Shown here: in pieces, positions 27,831 through 35,900 of the stretch | Numbering within the stretch: position 1 is the first letter of the stretch | How the letters are laid out: each line of letters opens with the position of its first letter | Assembly: GCF_002368095.1 (NCBI RefSeq) | Contig: NZ_AP018227.1 | Coordinates: forward strand, 7,456,123 to 7,520,122 | Reading direction: 5' to 3' | Length of the DNA stretch: 64,000 nucleotides | DNA from: Calothrix parasitica NIES-267 | GTDB lineage: Bacteria; Cyanobacteriota; Cyanobacteriia; Cyanobacteriales; Nostocaceae | Notes under the pieces: model-generated | Seen by the model: the letters and a program-made list of their open reading frames with translations, nothing else | Database searches by the model: none | What the model was told of the DNA's origin: nothing | Made by a program: the position numbers and the translations under genes

Positions 27831-28958
27831 ATGTATAGCTTACCGAATGATGACAGTTTAGATATATCAGCATTATCAAGAATATTTGAATCAACGACTA
27901 ATTCTTATAAATACCTTTATTTTTTATCTTTATTAGATATTCTTAAAAGAAAAAATTTTGATGTTGTATCGCCTATTAGCTTTCAAGACATTATTGTTGA
28001 AATGTTAGCTAATGCTTGGTATTCTCACAATTATTTTAAGCTCTCTTTCGGAACTCAAGATAAGATTGCAAATAAATTAGATTTTCTTGAATTAGAAATT
28101 ACACAACCAATTTTAAAATTTAAGGATACTGATAAAAAACTTTTACGTACAGCTATTCGCAACCAAAATATTGTCGATATTGTAGCTTTTATTAGTAATT
28201 ATGTTCCTTATCGTTTAATTCGTCCTTTCTTTACTGAAGATACGAGAGGATTTAAAGATTATGATGTGAATCCAGCTATTATTACTTTATCGAAAAATAA
28301 ATTTGATGATGAAAAGCCTTTATACTGTTTTAATGCCCAGAAGCAGAAAGATTGTAATGCCATAATTTTACATCCAGATTGGATTAGTTATTTTAAGACA
28401 AATTATGTAATAGTTAGAGGCTGGGCATCATGGGAATGGTTGAAATATATGCAGCAAAGAAACCCCATGACTCCTAATGTGATTAATAAATTATTTATGC
28501 CACAACAAAGAGATTCTTTGAGCAAACAAAGTAAATATTGGAAAACTGTTTTAACTTATCAAGAAATTAAATGTATTTACTCTGAAGTTCAATTAAACAC
28601 AAACGAAATATCATTAGACCATTATTTGCCTTGGTCGTTTGTGGCCCATGACCAACTTTGGAATTTGATTCCAACAACACCATCAGTTAATTCTTCTAAA
28701 TCTAATAAATTACCATCTAAAAAATATTTTTTCAGTTTTGTAAAATTGCAACATTCTGGTTTGAGTGTTTCTAACAATAATTTATCAAAAAATAGCTGGT
28801 TAAAATATACAGAATCTTTTATGTCTGACTTAAAAATGAATCAACCAGATGACTTGTTAAATTTAGAAATTCTCACCAATGCTTATGAATCAAATCTTCA
28901 ACCTTTAATTACTTTAGCTAGTAACCAAGGGTTTAGCACTAATTGGGTTTACGTTTAA
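27831..28958 (+). CDS. HNH endonuclease domain protein
   Basis: A 375-residue protein with an HNH nuclease motif in the C-terminal half: ISLDHYLPWSFVAHDQLWNL followed by PTTPSVNSSKSNKLPS. Asp-His, the Trp-Asn pair and the distal Asn/Lys are as in HNH nucleases. The paired zinc Cys seen in many are absent apart from one Cys before the motif (KCIYSEV). The N-terminal ~200 residues are helical and unrecognised. It has no methyltransferase or ATPase partner. Base composition is more AT-rich than neighbours. Restriction-like defence or a selfish role are both possible. Confidence 0.75.
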   Translation: MYSLPNDDSLDISALSRIFESTTNSYKYLYFLSLLDILKRKNFDVVSPISFQDIIVEMLANAWYSHNYFKLSFGTQDKIANKLDFLELEITQPILKFKDTDKKLLRTAIRNQNIVDIVAFISNYVPYRLIRPFFTEDTRGFKDYDVNPAIITLSKNKFDDEKPLYCFNAQKQKDCNAIILHPDWISYFKTNYVIVRGWASWEWLKYMQQRNPMTPNVINKLFMPQQRDSLSKQSKYWKTVLTYQEIKCIYSEVQLNTNEISLDHYLPWSFVAHDQLWNLIPTTPSVNSSKSNKLPSKKYFFSFVKLQHSGLSVSNNNLSKNSWLKYTESFMSDLKMNQPDDLLNLEILTNAYESNLQPLITLASNQGFSTNWVYV

Positions 28959-29062
28959 AAATAATATTTTTCTGGCTTCTCAACCAATACAAGCAATGCG
29001 CTCGCTTCCCACAAATGATAAGCTAAGCTGAATAAAGCAAGCGTTTTCGGAGAGAAGAATTA

Positions 29063-29686
29063 GTGGACGGAAGAAAACACGCTATAGCAACCGAGCGCAA
29101 CAGCGAACCTATTTTACAAGTACTTTTAGATATTTTGCCTCCCACTGGCACAGTTTTAGAAATTGCTAGCGGTACGGGAGAACACGCTGCATACTTTGCT
29201 CCAAGATTAAAGCCTCGCAAATGGATTCCTTCCGATACTAATGCTTCGCTGCGTGAAAGTATCATTGCATGGATTAAGCATTCAAAGAGCGAAAATCTTT
29301 ACCAACCTCTCGACATTGATGCTTCTAAACCGATTTGGCCAATCGAAAAGGAAGTATCATCGGAAATATCTGATATTTCAGCCATTGTGAATATTAATAT
29401 GATTCATATTTCACCTTGGTCTGCTTGTTTGGGATTGATGGCAGGTGCCGGTCGAATACTTTCACCAGGAGGTATTCTGTATGTATATGGGCCATACAAG
29501 CAAAATGGAAAACACACAGCACCTTCTAACGAAGCTTTTAGCGAATATTTGCAAGAACAAAACCCAGAATGGGGAGTACGTAATTTAGAAGATGTCGTAG
29601 AAGTAGCCAGAACCCATAATTTGATTTTACAGAAAACCTACCCAATGCCAGCAAATAATCTTTCGGTTGTGTTTAAGCATTCTTGA
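29063..29686 (+). CDS. DUF938 SAM-dependent methyltransferase
   Basis: A 207-residue class I methyltransferase-like protein. The SAM motif is VLEIASGTGEHAAYFA (about residues 33-48), preceded by the DUF938 signature RKHAIATERNSEPIL and followed by WIPSDTN and INMIHISPWSACLGLM. GTG start at 29063 with GGAGAGAAG upstream. The family is widespread; its substrate is unknown. Confidence 0.88.
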   Translation: MDGRKHAIATERNSEPILQVLLDILPPTGTVLEIASGTGEHAAYFAPRLKPRKWIPSDTNASLRESIIAWIKHSKSENLYQPLDIDASKPIWPIEKEVSSEISDISAIVNINMIHISPWSACLGLMAGAGRILSPGGILYVYGPYKQNGKHTAPSNEAFSEYLQEQNPEWGVRNLEDVVEVARTHNLILQKTYPMPANNLSVVFKHS

Positions 29687-29835
29687 ATTGGTAATTAGGG
29701 ATTGGGAATTGGGATTGGGAATTGGGAGACAAGGAGATAAAGGAAAAATAATTTACTTGCTACTCACTTCTAACTCATAACTCCTAACTCCTAACTCTTA
29801 ACTGATAACTGATAACCGTTAACTGCTCGCTGATT

Positions 29836-30249
29836 ATGTCTGATGTAAATGGAACTTGGTTAGGAACTTATTGGCAAAATGGAAATCCGACTCGCTTTGA
29901 AATCGTACTTTTACAAAGCGGGAATACTTTGACTGGAAATGTTTTAGATGATAGCTATTTGGGAGAAGCTAAGTTAAGTGGGGAAGTTGTTGGTCGTCGT
30001 ATCAGCTTTATCAAGAGTTATTATACGAGTTCGCCGGATGCGGTGGAATACGTTGGGACAATTTCTGAAGATGAAGATTATATTCAGGGACAATGGAATA
30101 TTAATGGTTGGGATTTTGGTCCTTGGGAAGCTAGACGCAGTGGTGAATCTTTAAGTTTGGAAGCTAAAAATAAGGCTGAGAAAAAAGTACCTGTTACAGT
30201 GAACAGTTATCAGTTAACAGTTATCAATAATTTAAGAATAATCAGTTAA
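29836..30249 (+). CDS. Small beta-rich protein, function unknown, repeat-encoded tail
   Basis: A 137-residue protein. The first ~105 residues alternate strands and turns (GTWLGTYWQNGNPTRFEIVL, GNTLTGNVLDD, YIQGQWNINGWDFGPWEARR), resembling a small barrel or lipocalin-like fold without a signal peptide. The last ~20 residues (VNSYQLTVINNLRIIS) are encoded by the CAGTTATCAG short tandem repeat, so the ancestral stop was probably lost by repeat insertion. The family was not recognised. Confidence 0.65.
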   Translation: MSDVNGTWLGTYWQNGNPTRFEIVLLQSGNTLTGNVLDDSYLGEAKLSGEVVGRRISFIKSYYTSSPDAVEYVGTISEDEDYIQGQWNINGWDFGPWEARRSGESLSLEAKNKAEKKVPVTVNSYQLTVINNLRIIS

Positions 30250-30545
30250 TGAGGGGATTCATTTAGAAAATATATAGCACCATTCGTAATAAGAGTCAGA
30301 CACTCTTGAACTTCTAGTTTGAACCTGGGAAGAAGGATTTGAAGGTTCTACCTTTGGCTATTCAATACATTGAAATATTCAATTTTTATGTATATTCCGC
30401 AAAAAAATAAAGATTTAAAATGAAATAGTTATATATTCTAGTTTACGTATGTTTACATTAACTTTTAAGGAATAACCGTGACAAAAACTGAATTTATTAA
30501 GTATCAATCAAACAAAGATAACTTTTTAGATTTAGATAAAATTTT

Positions 30546-32558
30546 ATGTCACCCCAAGCTGGTTTTGATGCTGCGAAAGAAGGACGCTACCAAGAAGCGA
30601 TTCCAATTTTAGAGGAATATTGTCGTAATTGTGCCGAACAGGGTTCCGCTGAATATTGTACGGCTCAGATGTGGTTGGTGAGGGGTTATAAAGCTACTGG
30701 AGAAATCGGGAAAGCTTTAATAATCTGCCAAAAGTTGAGGCTAAGCGAACATCAGAAAGTCAGTGATTGGGCTGGGAAAATGTACCAGAAGCTCAATGAA
30801 TCACCGGAAGCTGAAACTCAAACTGCTGAAAATCCTGTTGTTAATAAAAAAGCTGTAGGTGCTGCTGGGGTGAAGCTAGCAATGGCTGGGGTTGGTGGAA
30901 ATCTGGCTTTGGCTTCTACCGTAACCATGTCTTTGATGTCCGGTATGGTGCTGGTATTGGCTTTGGGTATAGTTTTGATAGCCGATAGCGAGAATCCAAT
31001 TTTGGGTTTGGGAATTGCGATCGCAATTACCGTACTCTTCAATGTTGCTGCTTTTTTCTTATCTCCATTTTTGATGGATTTAACCCAAAGTTGGTTGTAT
31101 AAAACCCGTTGGGTTGAGTTAGCAGAAATTGAAAATCTAAGTCCGGAAACGATTAGAGTTATTCGTCGGGTTTGTCAACAAAAGAAAATCAAAACCCCAC
31201 GTTTGGGCATAATTGAAGACCAGAACCCCACGGCTTTTACTTACGGCTCTTTACCTAACAGCGCTCGATTGGTGGTAAGTAGGGGTCTTTTTACTTATCT
31301 TGATGATGATGAAGTAGCTACAGTTTACGCTCACGAACTCGGACATATTGTCCATTGGGACTTTGCAGTAATGACTGTAGCTTCAACTTTGGTACAAATC
31401 TGCTACTTGATTAATGTCACAGCTAGAACAGTAGCACGTAGCATGGGTGATAACAAAGTTGCCGATGCAGCGAAAACAGCTTCGTTAGTTGCATACATTT
31501 TTTACTTTATTGGTACTTATTTATTACTGTATCTTTCTCGTACCAGAGAATATTTTGCAGACCATTTTGCAGCAGAAGTTACGGGGAATCCCAACGGTTT
31601 ATCGCGGTCTTTAGTTAAGATAGCTTACGGAATTGTCGAAGAAGGTTCCAGAGCAAAAGAACCCAGTCGTTTAATCGAAGGGACGAGAGCTTTAGGTATT
31701 TACGATGCAAAAGCAGCTGCTACAACAGGAAATGCTTACCGTATTGCTTCCGAACCAGAAAAAGTTGGTCGAGTATTTCTTTGGGACATGTTTAATCCTT
31801 GGGGTTGGTGGATGGAGTTGAGTTCTACTCACCCTTTGACTGGTAAACGAGTCCGTGCTTTGAGTACCTATGCTGAACAATTGGGTTTAGAAACCGAATT
31901 CGACATGGGGAAAGTTGTCGGGGAAGGAAAGCATTTAAATAAAAAGAAGCTTTACGGTAGTTTTTTCACAGATATTTTATTCTTTGGTGCAGAAACAATT
32001 GGTTTCTTTTCTGGTATTTTAATTAGCGTTATTCTTGCAAGTTCTGGTGTACAAAATCCTGGTTTGATAATTAGTTGTCCGTTAATTGGTGCGGGAATTG
32101 GAGTAATTGTTAAAGCTTTTGTTACTTATCCTAACTACAGCAAAGCAGTAGAAACAGACGTTTTAACTTTAATGTCTGACCCTTACGCAAGTCCTTTAAG
32201 GGGTCGTCCTGCAAAACTTGAAGGTAAATTAATTGGACGTGGTGACGCTGGTTATAAATTTGGTTCTGATTTAAAAATACAAGACCCTAGCGGAATGCTT
32301 TACTTACGTTATGCTTCTCGATTTGGTTCTCTTGGTAATTTCTTTTTCGGAATGAAGCGAGTAGAAAGTTTAATTAATATGGATGTTGCTTCTGTAGGTT
32401 GGTTCCGTCGTGGAGTTGCTCCGTGGATGGATTTAATTCAGCTAAAAAGCGAAAATGGTACGGTTGTAAATAGCTATCATCGTTTTGGTTCGTTTCTTAC
32501 TGGTGGCTTTTTGATTATTCTAGGTATAGCTTTGATGGTATTACTTGCTGGTGTTTAA
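30546..32558 (+). CDS. TPR-containing M48 zinc metalloprotease (HtpX-like)
   Basis: A 670-residue membrane protease. The N-terminal ~80 residues look like a TPR-type helical repeat (FDAAKEGRYQEAIPILEEYC). Two helices follow (about 110-180). Zinc site: HELGH at 263-267 with the third ligand Glu335 in REYFADHFAAE. After the protease come further helices and a C-terminal domain of about 170 residues. The start is uncertain: the ATG at 30546 lacks a Shine-Dalgarno sequence, whereas a GTG at 30478 with AAGGA before it opens a different frame. A hairpin terminator follows at 32583-32614. Confidence 0.88.
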   Translation: MSPQAGFDAAKEGRYQEAIPILEEYCRNCAEQGSAEYCTAQMWLVRGYKATGEIGKALIICQKLRLSEHQKVSDWAGKMYQKLNESPEAETQTAENPVVNKKAVGAAGVKLAMAGVGGNLALASTVTMSLMSGMVLVLALGIVLIADSENPILGLGIAIAITVLFNVAAFFLSPFLMDLTQSWLYKTRWVELAEIENLSPETIRVIRRVCQQKKIKTPRLGIIEDQNPTAFTYGSLPNSARLVVSRGLFTYLDDDEVATVYAHELGHIVHWDFAVMTVASTLVQICYLINVTARTVARSMGDNKVADAAKTASLVAYIFYFIGTYLLLYLSRTREYFADHFAAEVTGNPNGLSRSLVKIAYGIVEEGSRAKEPSRLIEGTRALGIYDAKAAATTGNAYRIASEPEKVGRVFLWDMFNPWGWWMELSSTHPLTGKRVRALSTYAEQLGLETEFDMGKVVGEGKHLNKKKLYGSFFTDILFFGAETIGFFSGILISVILASSGVQNPGLIISCPLIGAGIGVIVKAFVTYPNYSKAVETDVLTLMSDPYASPLRGRPAKLEGKLIGRGDAGYKFGSDLKIQDPSGMLYLRYASRFGSLGNFFFGMKRVESLINMDVASVGWFRRGVAPWMDLIQLKSENGTVVNSYHRFGSFLTGGFLIILGIALMVLLAGV

Positions 32559-32582
32559 AGATTAAATAAAATATGAATAAGC

Positions 32583-32614
32583 AAAAAAGCCTGCTTAAAT
32601 GAGTAGGCTTTTTT
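32583..32614 (+). terminator. Rho-independent terminator after the M48 gene
   Basis: AAAAAGCCTGCT pairs with AGTAGGCTTTTT around a short AT loop and is followed by T residues. Two related hairpins end the next two genes. Confidence 0.85.
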
Positions 32615-32820
32615 GTGATAATTATTCAATTGTGTAAATGAGATAATACAGAAAAAAATACTTGTATTGAAGATTATTTTATCAGGTTTAATTTCTAGAA
32701 ATAACGGCTTTATGCTAGCTTTATTGATTAAATCGTAATTTTTCGGTAGTCAATTACTTAAAATTTATGAGATATTTATAGAATCATAAATAATAGTTTA
32801 ACAGTTACACATTTAATTAA

Positions 32821-33186
32821 ATGACATTTAATTCTGACGAAGAACCAAATAAAAATCCTGCTTGGAATCCTTTTTTACCAACTGCAAGAGATATAGAAAG
32901 AACTGATGAATTAGCAAGTAAAAATCCTTTTATAGCTGGCTTCTTAACATTTTTTCTTCTTCCTCTCGGTATGCTTTATCTAAACCGAGGGATAAATGGT
33001 CTTAAAATCCTTGGATATACATTCCTTGTTGCTTTTATAGTAGGAGCTGCAAATTATAACAAAAGTGATAAAGAGCTTGAAGCGATGAGTGAATCTGTAG
33101 GTGTGATTGGTTCCATTGCAGCCATTGTTGAAAGTACTAGAGCAGTTACTTTAGCTCGTAAACGACAATCAGAAGCAAACTTTTAA
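32821..33186 (+). CDS. TM2-like small membrane protein, paralogue 1
   Basis: A 121-residue protein. The cytosolic N terminus ends in NPFLPTARDIERTDELASKN; a hydrophobic hairpin (FIAGFLTFFLLPLGMLYLNR and GLKILGYTFLVAFIVGAA) resembles a TM2 domain, and the C terminus is ESTRAVTLARKRQS. The next gene encodes a paralogue sharing both end motifs but a diverged middle. Each has its own terminator. Function unknown; TM2 proteins are membrane proteins of mostly unknown role. Confidence 0.72.
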   Translation: MTFNSDEEPNKNPAWNPFLPTARDIERTDELASKNPFIAGFLTFFLLPLGMLYLNRGINGLKILGYTFLVAFIVGAANYNKSDKELEAMSESVGVIGSIAAIVESTRAVTLARKRQSEANF

Positions 33187-33220
33187 TTTTTGAAAATATT
33201 TAAAATTTTATCTGCAATTA

Positions 33221-33246
33221 AAAGTCTACTCAAGTAGGCTTTTTTT
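33221..33246 (+). terminator. Rho-independent terminator after paralogue 1
   Basis: AGTCTACT pairs with AGTAGGCT (two G-T type pairs in RNA) around CA and is followed by seven T residues. Confidence 0.85.
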
Positions 33247-33307
33247 ATAGATACTGATTGACAAAATTCTACTTTTCAAACATCCTTCAAATATCAAATC
33301 TATCATA

Positions 33308-33712
33308 ATGACATTTAAATCTAGCGACGAACAATATAAAGGTTCAGTATTTAATCCTTTTGTACCAACTAAAAGGGATATAGAAAGAACTGATGAATTA
33401 GCAGGTAAAAATCATATTTTAGCTGGCTTATTGGGATTTTTATTTCCCATTGGTGCTTGTATTTATCTAAATAGAGTTTCAAATAATCTTAAAATCAATG
33501 TATACTTTTTGATTATTGTGGCTCCTATAATGTTTGCTTTTCTTAGCGAACCTAAGAAAAATTATGAAAATTCCGAAAAATTCTTTGAAGACGCTGATAG
33601 AATTATTCAAAAATACACCCCAATAATGAGCGCAGTAAATTTGTTAGGCAATATTGCTCTTATGGCTGAAAACTCTAGAGCAGTTACTCTAGCTCGCAAG
33701 CGACAATCATAA
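33308..33712 (+). CDS. TM2-like small membrane protein, paralogue 2
   Basis: A 134-residue paralogue of the preceding gene. Shared parts: NPFVPTKRDIERTDELAGKN at the N terminus, GACIYLNR in the first helix, and NSRAVTLARKRQS at the C terminus. Between the helices and the tail it has an extra charged loop (EPKKNYENSEKFFEDADRII). The ends are better conserved than the membrane part, which suggests the cytosolic ends carry the function. Own terminator downstream. Confidence 0.72.
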   Translation: MTFKSSDEQYKGSVFNPFVPTKRDIERTDELAGKNHILAGLLGFLFPIGACIYLNRVSNNLKINVYFLIIVAPIMFAFLSEPKKNYENSEKFFEDADRIIQKYTPIMSAVNLLGNIALMAENSRAVTLARKRQS

Positions 33713-33773
33713 ACAAATTTGTAGTTTTGTTTATATAGTTATTTCTAAATGTTTTTTAATTAATATCAGATTT

Positions 33774-33799
33774 AAAGTCTACTTATGTGGGCTTTTTTT
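33774..33799 (+). terminator. Rho-independent terminator after paralogue 2
   Basis: AGTCTAC pairs with GTGGGCT around TTAT and is followed by seven T residues. Closely similar to the hairpin after paralogue 1, indicating duplication of gene plus terminator. Confidence 0.82.
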
Positions 33800-34005
33800 A
33801 TTGTATTAATCATCTTTGATAAATTATTATAGGAAGTTGTTCTTGTATAACAAAAGCATTATTAGACTCAGCTTTCAATTAAATTAGTATTTTAGACGTT
33901 AAAATTGCTTAAAACCCGCTTATAAAGGAGAAAATTGCACAAATTAAAAGTAAATGCATCCTTTGTTAAAAACAAATACATCCGTTGTTCAAATCTAAAA
34001 TTATT

Positions 34006-34875
34006 ATGTCTGTAATAGTTGTAGCACTATATAAATTTGTCAAATTACCGGATTATAGAGAAAAACAGCAACCTTTATTATCTATTTGCGAAGCACAGGA
34101 AATAAAGGGGACAATTCTATTAGCTGAAGAAGGTATCAACGGAACAATTGCAGGTTCTCGTCAAGGTATTAATTCAGTTATTGATTATTTATGTTCCGAT
34201 TCTCGGTTTACAGATTTGGAATACAAGGAATCTACCGCAGAATCTCCGCCGTTTCAACGAATGAAGGTAAGGTTAAAAAAGGAAATTGTGACTTTAGGTT
34301 TATCAGAAGTCAATCCCAGCGAACAAGTTGGAACTTATGTTAATCCCAAAGACTGGAACGAAATTATTTCTAATCCAGAAGTAACGGTAATAGACACTCG
34401 CAACGATTATGAAGTAAGTATTGGTACTTTCAAACGTGCAGAAAACCCACAAACAGAATCATTTCGCGAGTTTCCAGAATACGCTACCAAAAATTTAAAA
34501 CCCGACAAAAATAAGAAAGTAGCAATGTTCTGTACCGGTGGAATTCGCTGCGAAAAAGCAACTTCTTATCTAATTTCACAAGGTTTTGAAGAAGTTTATC
34601 ATCTTAAAGGTGGCATTCTCAAATATTTAGAAGAAGTACCTAAAGAAGAAAGTTTATGGTCGGGAGAATGTTTTGTTTTTGACGAACGTGTAGCTGTAGG
34701 TCATGGTTTAGAACCCGGTTCCTACGATATGTGTCCGAGTTGCGGACATCCCATTTCTGAAGATGACAAAGATTCATCCAAATACGAAGAAGGAATTTCC
34801 TGTCCCCACTGCTTTGATAACCTCACTGAAGAGAAGAAAGCCAAGATGTTGGAGAAGAAGCGACAGAGGGGGTGA
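34006..34875 (+). CDS. trhO: tRNA uridine(34) hydroxylase, rhodanese family
   Basis: A 289-residue protein from the ATG at 34006 ([18 protein letters not shown]); a TTG seven codons upstream is less likely. The N-terminal UPF0176 domain has [15 protein letters not shown] and [19 protein letters not shown]. The rhodanese domain has [15 protein letters not shown] and the catalytic Cys in [15 protein letters not shown]. The C-terminal part holds a CPSCGHP and CPHC pair. The enzyme makes 5-hydroxyuridine at tRNA position 34 with O2 (TrhO/YceA). Length is standard for the family. Confidence 0.9.
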   Translation: MSVIVVALYKFVKLPDYREKQQPLLSICEAQEIKGTILLAEEGINGTIAGSRQGINSVIDYLCSDSRFTDLEYKESTAESPPFQRMKVRLKKEIVTLGLSEVNPSEQVGTYVNPKDWNEIISNPEVTVIDTRNDYEVSIGTFKRAENPQTESFREFPEYATKNLKPDKNKKVAMFCTGGIRCEKATSYLISQGFEEVYHLKGGILKYLEEVPKEESLWSGECFVFDERVAVGHGLEPGSYDMCPSCGHPISEDDKDSSKYEEGISCPHCFDNLTEEKKAKMLEKKRQRG

Positions 34876-35056
34876 TAGGGAGATGGGGGAGATGGGGAGA
34901 GGGGGAGATGGGGAGATGGGGAGGTGGGGAGACAAGGGGATGGGGAGATGGGGAGACAAGGGGATATTTGAAAATATTCATTTGTAGTGGGAGCATCTTA
35001 CTCCTTAGTTATTTCCGATTACTAATTCCCAATTCCCAATTCCCAATTCCCAATCC
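34872..35056. repeat. GGGAGATG tandem repeats and TGTAGTGGGAGC palindrome
   Basis: Bases 34872-34970 are GGGGAGATGGGGAGA-type repeats overlapping the trhO stop. A member of the TGTAGTGGGAGC palindrome family follows at 34982-35009, then CCAATTCC repeats to 35056. The GGGAGATG block resembles that at 10561-10760. Confidence 0.85.
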
Positions 35057-35057
35057 C

Positions 35058-35720
35058 CTAATTCTTCCTAGCTAATGTCAAACCATCCGTAATCGGTACC
35101 ATACTGATGGTGACTCTTTGGTCTTGATGAATTTTTTCGTTTAGAGCGCGGATTTTCTTGGTTCTATTATCTTGAATCTGTGAATCTGCTACTCTTCCCG
35201 ACCACAATACGTTATCAATTACGATTAATCCACCGGGACGAATTAATTTTAATGCTCTTTCGTAATAATCATCGTAGCTACTTTTATTTGCATCTATGAA
35301 GGCAAAATCAAAACTATCCGCTTCACCTTCTAGGATTAATTTATCGAGAGTTTCGATTGCTGGAGCTATACGTAAATCGATTTTATCTCTAACTCCTGCT
35401 TGTTCCCAGTAACGACTAGCTATGGATGTGTATTCTTCGCTCACGTCACAAGCTACCATTTTACCTTCCGGTGGTAATGCTAAGGCAACCACCAAGGAAC
35501 TATAACCTGTAAATACACCAATTTCTAAGGTTTTCTTGGCTCCCATTAATTGCACCAGTAAAGCCATAAACTGTCCTTGCTCTGGTGAGATTTGCATGAT
35601 ATTCCTGGGATGATTTGCGGTTTCTTGACGCAATTTTGTTAAAACTTCCGGTTCCCGTATAGATACTGATAGTAAATATTGATAAATGTGATTTTCTAAT
35701 CCCAGTGTATGCTTAGACAT
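35058..35720 (-). CDS. Class I O-methyltransferase (caffeoyl-CoA OMT-like)
   Basis: A 220-residue protein of the cation-dependent O-methyltransferase family. SAM motif LEIGVFTGYSSLVVALALPP, motif VACDVSEEYTSIA, metal-binding DANKSSYDDYYERAL and IVIDNVLWSGRV are all intact, as is the C-terminal PITDGLTLARK. Bacterial members methylate catechols and related phenols; the substrate here is unknown. Monocistronic. Confidence 0.9.
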   Translation of the reverse strand: MSKHTLGLENHIYQYLLSVSIREPEVLTKLRQETANHPRNIMQISPEQGQFMALLVQLMGAKKTLEIGVFTGYSSLVVALALPPEGKMVACDVSEEYTSIASRYWEQAGVRDKIDLRIAPAIETLDKLILEGEADSFDFAFIDANKSSYDDYYERALKLIRPGGLIVIDNVLWSGRVADSQIQDNRTKKIRALNEKIHQDQRVTISMVPITDGLTLARKN

Positions 35721-35900
35721 ATTTTACTTAATGGTGATTTGAGCCGTTTCTTTACCGAGAAAATATTTTAAGTTAATTATGTCTTTTTGTTTTATTCCTG
35801 GGTCGATAGAGAGATTTAGGTAAAACAAACTATCTGGGTTTGGCTGATAATCCAGGCTGGTTGTTGGGAATTATAAGTATGGTTCTATTTTTTACATAGT

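Noticed and set aside
33985-34005. Upstream TTG start for trhO
   Set aside because: [11 protein letters not shown] seven codons later matches the family start; the added residues are not conserved in my memory of the family.
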